A program made the translations under genes and the position numbers. Shown here in pieces: positions 1 through 6,264 of a stretch of 17,298 nucleotides of DNA. The stretch is from CAYSPU01 sp964432995 (lineage in GTDB: Bacteria > Verrucomicrobiota > Verrucomicrobiia > Limisphaerales > JAHDYP01), in assembly GCA_964432995.1 (NCBI GenBank), contig CAYSPU010000120.1, positions 1 to 17,298 of the forward strand, written 5' to 3'. Within the stretch, counting starts at the first letter, position 1. The number at the start of each line of letters is the position of its first letter. Below the pieces are notes generated by a model. It was given only the letters and a program-made list of their open reading frames with translations, did not search any database and was not told the DNA's origin.

Positions 1-2919
1 AACATCGTCGCGATCCACGAGGTCGGCGTGCACCAGGGGCAACACTACCTGGTGATGGACTACGTGGACGGACCCAGCCTGGCCAAGGTGATTTCGGACT
101 TCAGATTTCAGATTTCAGATTTCAAGCGGTGTGCGCGCTGGGTGAAAACCGTGGCTGAAGCGGTGCATTATGCCCACGAGCACGGCGTCCTGCACCGCGA
201 CCTCAAACCCTCCAATGTCTTGATCGACGCCAACGGCCAGCCGCGGGTCACGGACTTCGGCCTGGCCAAGCGACTGCCTGACAAGTCCGAAATCCCAAAT
301 CCCAAATCAGAAATCAGAAATCAGAAATCAGAAATGGAGCTTAGTTTGAGCGGCCAACTGGTCGGCTCGCCCAGCTACCTGCCGCCAGAGCAAGCCGCCG
401 CCAGATGGGGCAGGGTCTCGCGGCGCAGCGACGTCTATGGCCTGGGCGCCGTGCTCTATCACCTCCTGACCGGCCGTCCGCCCTTTCAGGCGGGCACCAT
501 CACCGACACTCTGGAACAGGTGTTCACCGCCGAGCCGATCGCGCCCCGGGCGCTTAACCTGAGTCTGCCGCGCGATCTCGAGACGATCTGCCTGAAGTGC
601 CTCGAGAAGGAGCCGAACAAACGCTATCCCACGGCCCAGGCGCTGGCAGAGGAACTGGAACGCTATCTCGAAGGCCAGCCTGTGCTGGCCCGGCCCGTCG
701 GCCCTGCAGGCAAGGCGTGGCGCTGGTGCCGCCGGAATCCCCGGTTGGCGGGCGTGGGGAGCGTGGCGCTGTTGAGCGTCCTGTTGGGATTTGCCGGCGT
801 TTCTTGGCAGTGGCGGCGGGCGGAAGCCGGTGAATTGCTTGCGCGCCAACAGACTTACGCGGCCGAGATGCGAGAGGCTCAGTCGGCCCTCGCGGATGAC
901 GACCTCCAGCGGGCGTGGGACCTGCTCAACCATTACCGACCTTGCGGGAAATCCGAATTCGGACTCTCCCCTCTCCGCGCTTCCCTCTCCTCGGACTTGC
1001 GCGGGTGGGAATGGCGGTATCTCTGGGCCTGCTGTCAAGGCGACCACCTCTTCACCCTGAGCCGTTACACGAACTTGTTGGACGCGCTCACTTTGTCGCC
1101 CGACGGCGACTTGCTCGCGGTGCGCATCGACCCGGGGGCGATCGATGTGTGGAGTCTGAAGACCCGGGAACGGACCGCGCGCATCCCGAGCCGTTCCTGG
1201 TATCGGACATTGGCCTTCTCGCCCGCGGGCAACCGGTTGGCGTGGGGCAACCAGGGCGAACCCCAGGGATCGGCCACAGTCTCGATCTGGGATGCTGACA
1301 CGCAGCAGATCGTGACGACCTTGCCGCAGCCCGCCGAGGCGACCGGGCTCGCCTTCTCGCCCGATGGAACGCTCCTGGCCACCTTCAATGCCCAACCGGA
1401 CATCGCGGACACCAACGCCACGGTCAATGTCTGGCAAGCGAATACGGGCAGCCTGGTCCGACGGTTCAATGCCTCGAAGGCCTGGGGTGCCTCAGCAATC
1501 GTACGCTTCTCTCCCGACGGCAACTGCGTTGCCGCCGGGGAGACCACGGGCCGGATCCGGCTGCTGAACTGGCGCACCGGCGAGGAGAAAGTGACCCAGG
1601 CTTCCTGGGAAAACTTGGGAGTCATGGCGCTGGCCTTTTCCCCGGACGGCAGAAGCCTGGCGGCCAGCTTCCAGCTTTCCGACTTCGCCATCTGGCTGTT
1701 AGATGCGACGACGCTCGCACCCGCAGGCAAACTCGAAGGACACCGGCGCATGGTCTCCGACTTGGTGTTCATGCCCGGCAGCCAGTGGCTGATTTCAGCC
1801 AGTGAGGACCAGACCATCCGGCTTTGGGATGTCTCAGCGAAAACGGAGGTCCACCGCCTCAAAGGGCACCTCGGCCCGGTCTACCGCATCGGCCTCTCCC
1901 CCGACGGACAGTCGCTCGCCAGCGTAGGCCGCGACGGCGCCATCCGCGTCTGGGACCCGGTCGCGCGGCCCCCCATCCGGGGTCAAGTCACGCTGCCGCG
2001 TCCGGCCAGTCCTTATGGGGCGGCTTTTTCCGGCGACGGCCGGCACCTGGTCACCGCCTCGAAGGAAGCGCCCGTGACTTTCTGGGAACTAACCACCGGA
2101 GCCGAGAAAGAGACCTTGCCCGCCATCGGCACCAACCACCTGAGCCTGGCACTCTCCCCCGACGGCCGATGGCTGGTGGTGGGCGACTGGGCCGGCAACC
2201 TTAAGGTCTGGGATTGCGAAGCCAGGCAGCAGGTCACGAATTTCGCGGCCAATGCGTTACCGATCTACATCGTCGGATTCTGGACCCCGGCGAGGGACCT
2301 CTATTCGGTCGCCTCGGAACTGGGATCCCCACACCCGATACTGCAACGATGGTCGTCGCAAACCTGGCGGCAGCTCCCGGTCGGGCCCGTCGAGTATGCC
2401 GAGTCAACCCGGCTGGAGGAGTCACCAAACGGCCGGCTCCAGGCCGTGTGTCACTGGGATGGATCCGTGAAGGTCTGGGATCTGATGTCGGCTCGGCACA
2501 TCGCCACACTCCAGGGGCACACCTCGGGCTCGGACACCGCCGCTTTTTCACCCGATGGCAGGGTCTTGGTCACCGGCGCTCGAGATGGGCAGGTCCAGTT
2601 CTGGGAGGTGGGTTCCTGGCGTCTGCTGGAAACGTTGCCGGCCAACCTCAATGACGTCCGGTCGCTGGCCTTCTCGGGGGACGGCACCCGGCTGCTGATC
2701 GGGACCGGCAGCGCCGACGAGGTGGTTGTGCTCTGGCACGTCGCCGCCCGCGCACCGTTGCTGACGCTCGGCCATGGCGGCGCCTACACTTACTTCGCGC
2801 GCTTTTCCCCGGGAGACGACACGCTCGTGACCGTTGGTTGGTTCGGGCAAGTGGACCTTTGGCACGCGCCGTCGTTGGAAGAAATCGAGAAGAGCGAGCA
2901 CGAACAGAAGACACAGTGA
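1..2919 (+). CDS. Ser/Thr protein kinase with one TM segment and a C-terminal WD40 double propeller (5' partial)
   Basis: The gene enters from the left edge in frame 1; 972 residues are visible and the N-lobe (Gly loop, ATP-binding Lys) lies outside. Numbering from the first codon, the visible kinase part starts at NIVAIHEVG, then the catalytic loop HRDLKPSN (Asp67), DFG at 85-87 and a PPE in place of APE near 128-130, so it looks catalytically intact. A TM helix (about 249-269) follows an RRNPR basic stretch, then a linker and about 14 WD40-like blades (about 348-972; SPDG and VWD/LWD motifs), enough for two seven-bladed propellers. By family precedent this is a Pkn-type kinase with a cytosolic catalytic domain and an extracytoplasmic propeller that binds partners. 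Heptamer repeats are inserted at 90-125 (before helix E) and 283-335 (activation loop), both in frame. Stop is TGA at 2917. The substrate cannot be told. Confidence 0.93.
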   Translation, partial: NIVAIHEVGVHQGQHYLVMDYVDGPSLAKVISDFRFQISDFKRCARWVKTVAEAVHYAHEHGVLHRDLKPSNVLIDANGQPRVTDFGLAKRLPDKSEIPNPKSEIRNQKSEMELSLSGQLVGSPSYLPPEQAAARWGRVSRRSDVYGLGAVLYHLLTGRPPFQAGTITDTLEQVFTAEPIAPRALNLSLPRDLETICLKCLEKEPNKRYPTAQALAEELERYLEGQPVLARPVGPAGKAWRWCRRNPRLAGVGSVALLSVLLGFAGVSWQWRRAEAGELLARQQTYAAEMREAQSALADDDLQRAWDLLNHYRPCGKSEFGLSPLRASLSSDLRGWEWRYLWACCQGDHLFTLSRYTNLLDALTLSPDGDLLAVRIDPGAIDVWSLKTRERTARIPSRSWYRTLAFSPAGNRLAWGNQGEPQGSATVSIWDADTQQIVTTLPQPAEATGLAFSPDGTLLATFNAQPDIADTNATVNVWQANTGSLVRRFNASKAWGASAIVRFSPDGNCVAAGETTGRIRLLNWRTGEEKVTQASWENLGVMALAFSPDGRSLAASFQLSDFAIWLLDATTLAPAGKLEGHRRMVSDLVFMPGSQWLISASEDQTIRLWDVSAKTEVHRLKGHLGPVYRIGLSPDGQSLASVGRDGAIRVWDPVARPPIRGQVTLPRPASPYGAAFSGDGRHLVTASKEAPVTFWELTTGAEKETLPAIGTNHLSLALSPDGRWLVVGDWAGNLKVWDCEARQQVTNFAANALPIYIVGFWTPARDLYSVASELGSPHPILQRWSSQTWRQLPVGPVEYAESTRLEESPNGRLQAVCHWDGSVKVWDLMSARHIATLQGHTSGSDTAAFSPDGRVLVTGARDGQVQFWEVGSWRLLETLPANLNDVRSLAFSGDGTRLLIGTGSADEVVVLWHVAARAPLLTLGHGGAYTYFARFSPGDDTLVTVGWFGQVDLWHAPSLEEIEKSEHEQKTQ
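90..125 (+). repeat. Heptamer tandem repeat (GATTTCA)n inside the kinase domain, copy A
   Basis: GATTTCGGACTT at 90-101 is followed by about three tandem GATTTCA units to 125. It encodes an insertion (I-S-D-F-R-F-Q-I-S-D-F) between the hinge region and helix E of the kinase. Three 7-nt units make 21 nt, i.e. seven codons, so whole triplets of units keep the frame. GATTTCGGACTT is the exact reverse complement of 283-294, so this copy is an inverted relative of copy B. Confidence 0.85.
283..335 (+). repeat. Heptamer tandem repeat (AAATCCC)/(AAATCAG)n inside the kinase activation loop, copy B
   Basis: AAGTCCGAAATC at 283-294 leads into AAATCCC and then about four AAATCAG units to 335. It encodes a Lys/Ser/Glu/Ile/Arg/Asn/Gln-rich insertion (K-S-E-I-R-N-Q periodicity) between DFGLAKRLP and GSPSYLPPEQ, that is, within the activation loop. 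The first 12 bases match the reverse complement of 90-101 exactly. The AT-rich composition contrasts sharply with the surrounding GC-rich codons, which suggests insertion and expansion of a foreign repeat. Confidence 0.85.
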
Positions 2920-3042
2920 ACACCCGTAGCCGCATAGGATGGAGATCGTGAACTCTTTCAAGAGCAACCGAAGGGAACCGAGGTTCCGCGAACGGAGCCA
3001 CTTCCAACAGATCCGTGCAGCCATGAACCCCGGGCCGAGAAA

Positions 3043-3079
3043 CGCTCGACGTCCAACGCTCAACGCTCAACGTCGAGCG
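3043..3079. repeat. Heptamer array (CTCAACG)n inside an inverted repeat
   Basis: Ten-base arms CGCTCGACGT (3043-3052) and ACGTCGAGCG (3070-3079) are exact reverse complements. Between and overlapping them, TCCAACG, CTCAACG, CTCAACG give a 7-nt period. The unit sequence differs from the two kinase arrays, but the period is the same. Confidence 0.75.
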
Positions 3080-3149
3080 CCCATTCTGCAATTCCCGTTC
3101 ATGGAGAGCCGCCTTTCCGTAGAAACGGAATGCCTTGTGCCCCTGAACC

Positions 3150-3219
3150 GTAGCCGCGGACGTGAGTCCGCGCTGACTCTCGGGTGCAGAGGAGTGCGCC
3201 GACTGACGTCGGCGGCTAC
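3150..3219. repeat. REP-like doublet (BIME-type) 1
   Basis: Two GTAG-led units face each other. Left: GTAG at 3150, then stem CGCGGAC (3155-3161), loop GTGA, stem GTCCGCG (3166-3172). Right, read on the minus strand: GTAG ending at 3219, then stem GCCGAC / GTCGGC (3198-3203 with 3208-3213) around a 4-nt loop. Outer arms GTAGCCGC (3150-3157) and GCGGCTAC (3212-3219) pair exactly, and GAACC (3145) and GGTTC (3222) extend the pairing past a 2-nt bulge. A GTAG foot next to a hairpin is the signature of REP elements handled by REP-associated tyrosine transposases (RAYT); no transposase is in this window. Confidence 0.75.
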
Positions 3220-3270
3220 GAGGTTCATGGGAAGCCGCCACGTCCAACCGTCCAATGCGCCTTGGCTCCA

Positions 3271-3335
3271 CGAACCGCGTAGCGCCGGCTTTCCAGCCGG
3301 CATGATGCCGACAGGAATGTCGGCGCTACGGTTCG
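3271..3335. repeat. REP-like doublet (BIME-type) 2, overlapping the prepilin-like start
   Basis: Outer arms CGAACC (3271-3276) plus GTAGCGCCG (3279-3287) pair with CGGCGCTAC (3321-3329) plus GGTTCG (3330-3335), with a 2-nt bulge. Each half carries a 7-bp hairpin: GCCGGCT / AGCCGGC (3284-3290 with 3295-3301, loop TTCC) and GCCGACA / TGTCGGC (3307-3313 with 3318-3324, loop GGAA). The halves are inverted copies of one GTAG-led unit of about 30 bp, as in doublet 1. Three candidate ATGs (3302, 3305, 3317) of the following gene lie inside the element; the ATG at 3317 begins at the last loop base. Confidence 0.8.
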
Positions 3336-4198
3336 TAGAAAGAACCACGGCTCAAAGACCCGCCTTCACGCTGATCGAGCTGCTGGTGGTCATCGCCATC
3401 ATCGCCATTCTCGCGGGCCTGTTGCTGCCAGCGTTGGGCAAAGCCAAAGCCAAGGCCCAAGGCGTCCAGTGTCTCAGCAACCTCAAGCAACTGACCCTGG
3501 CCTGGCGGCTCTACGCCGACGACAGCAACGATCGCATTCCTTACTGTCACAATTGCGGCAATCACGGCGGCGGCCCCGACTCACCCCATGTCTGGGTCGG
3601 CGGCTGGTTGGACTTGACCCACCCAGCCGCGCGCGACAACTGGGACGTCACCCAGCACCTGACGCGGAGTCCATTGTGGCGAGAAGGCGCCGACGCCCCC
3701 GACCTCTGGCGTTGCCCGGCGGACCGAAGCACCGGCGTCAACGACCGGGGGCAACATGTAGGGCGCGTGCGCAGTTACAGCATCAACCCGGCGGCGGGCG
3801 GTCCCTCCGAGCCCACATGCGGCGGTGTGCCCTGGCTGGATTTCGGCAACTTCCACCTCTTCTACAAACTGGGGGAGATGATCGATCCCGGTCCGGCCTC
3901 GACCTTTGTCTTCCTGGATGAGCGGGTCGAGACGTTGAGCGAAAGTGTGTTCTACCTCTCGATGGCCGGTTTTCCGGATACACCGGAGACCGCCACATTC
4001 TACGATTATCCGGCCTGTGCGCACAACGGCGCCGGCAGCTTCTCCTTCGCTGACGGCCACGCCGAGATCCGGAAATGGGTGGATCCGCGCACGACTCCCG
4101 TCAAGCTCACCCCCATAGGTGCGGGCTATCCCCTGGGCGACCCTTCCCCGAACAACGCGGACTTGCGTTGGCTGCAAGAGCGCTGCACCGCGCCGTAA
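3302..4198 (+). CDS. Prepilin-type N-terminal cleavage/methylation protein with C-terminal H-X9-DG motif
   Basis: A pseudopilin-like protein of about 298 residues. The class III signal (RPA before FTLIELLVVIAIIAILAGLLLPAL) would be cut by prepilin peptidase before Phe and its Phe methylated; the hydrophobic helix then anchors it in the inner membrane or a pseudopilus. The body has a CHNC pair, a CPAD segment, and near the C-terminus H-N-G-A-G-S-F-S-F-A-D-G, exactly the H-X9-DG spacing of the prepilin-associated domain common in Verrucomicrobiota and Planctomycetota, where dozens of paralogs per genome are usual. The start is uncertain: 3302, 3305 and 3317 are in-frame ATGs giving leaders of 16-21 residues, none with a clear Shine-Dalgarno site; an upstream ATG at 2939 would add about 120 repeat-derived residues and is disfavoured. 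Stop is TAA at 4196. Its exact role is unknown. Confidence 0.85.
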   Translation: MMPTGMSALRFVERTTAQRPAFTLIELLVVIAIIAILAGLLLPALGKAKAKAQGVQCLSNLKQLTLAWRLYADDSNDRIPYCHNCGNHGGGPDSPHVWVGGWLDLTHPAARDNWDVTQHLTRSPLWREGADAPDLWRCPADRSTGVNDRGQHVGRVRSYSINPAAGGPSEPTCGGVPWLDFGNFHLFYKLGEMIDPGPASTFVFLDERVETLSESVFYLSMAGFPDTPETATFYDYPACAHNGAGSFSFADGHAEIRKWVDPRTTPVKLTPIGAGYPLGDPSPNNADLRWLQERCTAP

Positions 4199-4211
4199 TC
4201 CCACCCGCGTA

Positions 4212-4262
4212 TTCTTCTCTCGTTACCTCGCCCGGCTTCTCCGGTGGTACGGCATTGATGGC
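4212..4262 (+). repeat. Imperfect direct repeat, copy 1
   Basis: Shares ordered blocks with 4552-4600: CTCGTTACCT, CCCG, GGTGGTAC, then GATG-GGC / GATGACGGC, at nearly the same spacing. The copies are about 340 bases apart in the spacer upstream of the secreted paralogs. Confidence 0.5.
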
Positions 4263-4450
4263 ACCGAAGGGCGCAACCTGCCGGACGTCGCAGGCTGTGG
4301 CTGTGCTGTCGCGTGTCGTCGGCGTTCAGCGCGGACCGGCCTGCAACCGCCGTTGGAACGGCGTGTCGCCCGGCCCGAGTCGAGCGTTTGAACTGAACGT
4401 TCGTAAGCACAACAGGTTCCCAATGCTTCGGTAGCCAAAGGCACTCGGAG

Positions 4451-4478
4451 AATCGGTGCGGCACAGGCCGCACCGATT
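4451..4478. other. Perfect 12-bp inverted repeat with 4-nt loop
   Basis: AATCGGTGCGGC (4451-4462), loop ACAG (4463-4466), GCCGCACCGATT (4467-4478): every base pairs. No T-run follows on either strand, so it is not a typical intrinsic terminator. It may be an RNA hairpin, a processing or stability element for the upstream transcript, or a protein-binding palindrome. Confidence 0.7.
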
Positions 4479-4551
4479 CCTGACGCCCGGACTCCATTCG
4501 AGATTCGTGATCGCCTGGGCGCGTCTGGGCCTTTGGATCTCGGGCAGCGGC

Positions 4552-4600
4552 TTTTCCTCGTTACCTTCACCCGCGTTTCAGGTGGTACCCCGATGACGGC
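4552..4600 (+). repeat. Imperfect direct repeat, copy 2
   Basis: Partner of 4212-4262. This copy ends about 40 bases before the ATG at 4640 and so lies in the probable leader of the first secreted paralog. Confidence 0.5.
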
Positions 4601-4639
4601 CGTTGTGGGACGTAGACGGCGACCAGAAAGGCAGTCAAC

Positions 4640-6115
4640 ATGAATTCCTGCAGACCTCACCACCTTCTCGAGAGGATTTCCATCCGCTCCCTCGCAGTCG
4701 CAGCCTTTATCGTGCTCGGCTTGGCCTTCCCCGGCAGCCAGGCCGCCACCGGCGTGACGTCCTACACGTCCACCGGATACTACCTCGATGTCCCCTACCC
4801 CGGGGACACCCTGGCCTTCGCCGCCGACAACGTCCACGTCCGGAACATGCTCTCCCTCAAGCGGGTTCAGAGCAGTGATGCGCGACTCACGCGCCGCGTC
4901 ACGGTGCTGACCCACGGCTACTACCACCCCGACGGCTCCGGCACCATCTACGGCACGTGGACTGGCGAAGTCGGAACCTGGGACGTGACCGACCCTCAGG
5001 ATCCCAAATTCACGGCCACCGCCGGCTTCTGGGAGGGTTCCTGGCAAGGGTTGATGCAGCCCGACGGCAGTTGGCAGATCAAGATTCTCGGTCGGGGTAC
5101 CGGCGGCGCGGTGGACGGTCTCGAAATGAGCGAGACCGCCACGCGCGGGCCCGGTGCGATCGACGACCCGGCCATTCCCATCAACTACACCGGCATTGTC
5201 GGGCCGGCGGGGGCACTCAACGCCGAGTTGTTGGAAGATTTTGACACTGGGGGTCCATCCGGCTGGGAAAAGATCTGCTTTGTCGGTTCTGGCGAACTCT
5301 CTTTTGCCGACCAACAACTCCAATTACGGGGCGATTGGCGCGGGATCGTAACGCCGCCAGCGGGCCAGACGGGCCTTTACGCTCGCCGGCCAACAAGCTG
5401 GAAAGTCGAGGACGGCCAGACGATCGAACTGCGCGTGGATTTGGTGGGGGCCAACGAAACCGCCACGTACGTCGAGCTGAGTTTTATATACGAGTCGGGC
5501 AGCGGCTACTGCATGGTGGTGGGCGCGGACCACTTTGGTCTCTGGCGATGGCACTCGGGTGCCAGAGTAGCCCTGTACGCCGTGGACCTGATCAGCCTCC
5601 CGCGCAGCAACGTGGTCCTGGCTTTGGCGCTTACGTCGGCCGGCGACCGCCTGATCCTGACCGGGCGGGTGCTCGACAAAGCGAACCAGAATGCCGTGTT
5701 GCACGAGCGCGCGGTTGTGGACACGCCGGCCGTGGACCCCACCCTCACGCGGGCGGATGTCCAGGCGCTTTTGGGGTTCGATCTCGATGTCTTCGTCCCT
5801 GACTTGAGCGGGCCACCGCGGAAGAATGGATCGTTTGTCGCTGTCGTCCTCTGGCAATACACCGACGGCACACTGGAGCCGGCTGAGGCCACATTCGACA
5901 ACCTTGAACTGCGCACGTACGACGTTCCGTTGCTGGCCATGGACAAAGCCGTTCAACTCCGCTGGCCCAACTCAGCGTTCCCCTTCACGGTGGAAGGCGC
6001 GCCAACCGTCCAAGGCCCTTGGCTTCCGGTGCTGGAACCGATCTTTGAAAGCGGTGGCGTAAAGCAAGTGGCCGTGCCCACCTCGGACGCGATGCGGTTC
6101 TTCCGGTTGAAGTAG
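4640..6115 (+). CDS. Secreted protein of unknown function, tandem paralog 1
   Basis: 491 residues. Sec signal peptide: basic start, hydrophobic core about 17-31, likely cut after SQA (residue 35). GAAAGG at 4626-4631, 8 nt ahead of the ATG, supports the start. Three parts: an N-domain (about 39-191) from VTSYTSTGY to NYTGIVGPAG, rich in aromatics and Gly and including LTHGYYHPDGSGTIYGTW and KILGRGTGG; a divergent middle (about 195-435) opening with a DFD..G..GW segment and closing with a DNLEL strand, the look of a jelly-roll/LamG-type carbohydrate-binding sandwich; and a C-terminal tail LRWPNSAFPFTVEGAP...FFRLK, resembling the LxWP...FYRLR endings seen on many verrucomicrobial secreted proteins. 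No catalytic motif was recognised. The next gene (6265) is a paralog. Binding or surface function is inference. Confidence 0.85.
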   Translation: MNSCRPHHLLERISIRSLAVAAFIVLGLAFPGSQAATGVTSYTSTGYYLDVPYPGDTLAFAADNVHVRNMLSLKRVQSSDARLTRRVTVLTHGYYHPDGSGTIYGTWTGEVGTWDVTDPQDPKFTATAGFWEGSWQGLMQPDGSWQIKILGRGTGGAVDGLEMSETATRGPGAIDDPAIPINYTGIVGPAGALNAELLEDFDTGGPSGWEKICFVGSGELSFADQQLQLRGDWRGIVTPPAGQTGLYARRPTSWKVEDGQTIELRVDLVGANETATYVELSFIYESGSGYCMVVGADHFGLWRWHSGARVALYAVDLISLPRSNVVLALALTSAGDRLILTGRVLDKANQNAVLHERAVVDTPAVDPTLTRADVQALLGFDLDVFVPDLSGPPRKNGSFVAVVLWQYTDGTLEPAEATFDNLELRTYDVPLLAMDKAVQLRWPNSAFPFTVEGAPTVQGPWLPVLEPIFESGGVKQVAVPTSDAMRFFRLK

Positions 6116-6159
6116 GCACCGCACTGTTGTCCCTTCACTGAACGGAACGAAGCTAACGA

Positions 6160-6179
6160 AGAGGGCCTGGATGCCCTCT
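6160..6179. other. Hairpin between the two paralogs
   Basis: AGAGGGC (6160-6166) pairs with GCCCTCT (6173-6179) around loop CTGGAT, in the 149-nt gap between the paralogs. There is no T-run, so at most it is a weak attenuator or an mRNA-stability stem. Confidence 0.45.
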
Positions 6180-6264
6180 GAAACCGATCGTGTCTGAGTC
6201 GTCGCTGGGCGACGTCGGGAGCACCTTCCGGCCACTCAAACCAAGTGACAGAAAGACAAACCGT

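Larger units (their letters stand above)
2920..3301. other. Repeat-rich spacer between the kinase and prepilin-like genes
   Basis: No convincing gene lies here, although frame 2 stays open from an ATG at 2939 into the prepilin-like gene. The stretch is made of short repeats: a GTAGCCGC fragment at 2926-2933 that matches the foot of the REP unit at 3150, a GGAACC-GA-GGTTCC palindrome at 2974-2987, a heptamer array at 3043-3079, a TTCCGT-AGAA-ACGGAA hairpin at 3115-3130, a REP doublet at 3150-3219, tandem GTCCAA motifs around 3242-3255, and the start of a second REP doublet at 3271. I read the open frame as a by-product of these repeats. Confidence 0.6.
4199..4639. other. Gene-free stretch before the secreted paralogs
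   Basis: About 440 bases with no ORF whose codon pattern or homology convinces me. It holds an imperfect direct repeat (about 4212-4262 and 4552-4600), a perfect 12-bp hairpin (4451-4478), and a Shine-Dalgarno-like GAAAGG at 4626-4631 serving the gene at 4640. The long leader is compatible with a promoter and a structured 5' UTR for the secreted proteins, but no clear -35/-10 pair stands out. Confidence 0.5.

Noticed and set aside
90..3079. CRISPR array
   Set aside because: The repeats are 7-nt tandem units without spacers, and no cas gene is present.
2939..3301. N-terminal extension of the prepilin-like protein by about 120 residues
   Set aside because: The added part is encoded by REP, heptamer and palindromic repeats, and a prepilin signal must lie close to the N-terminus.
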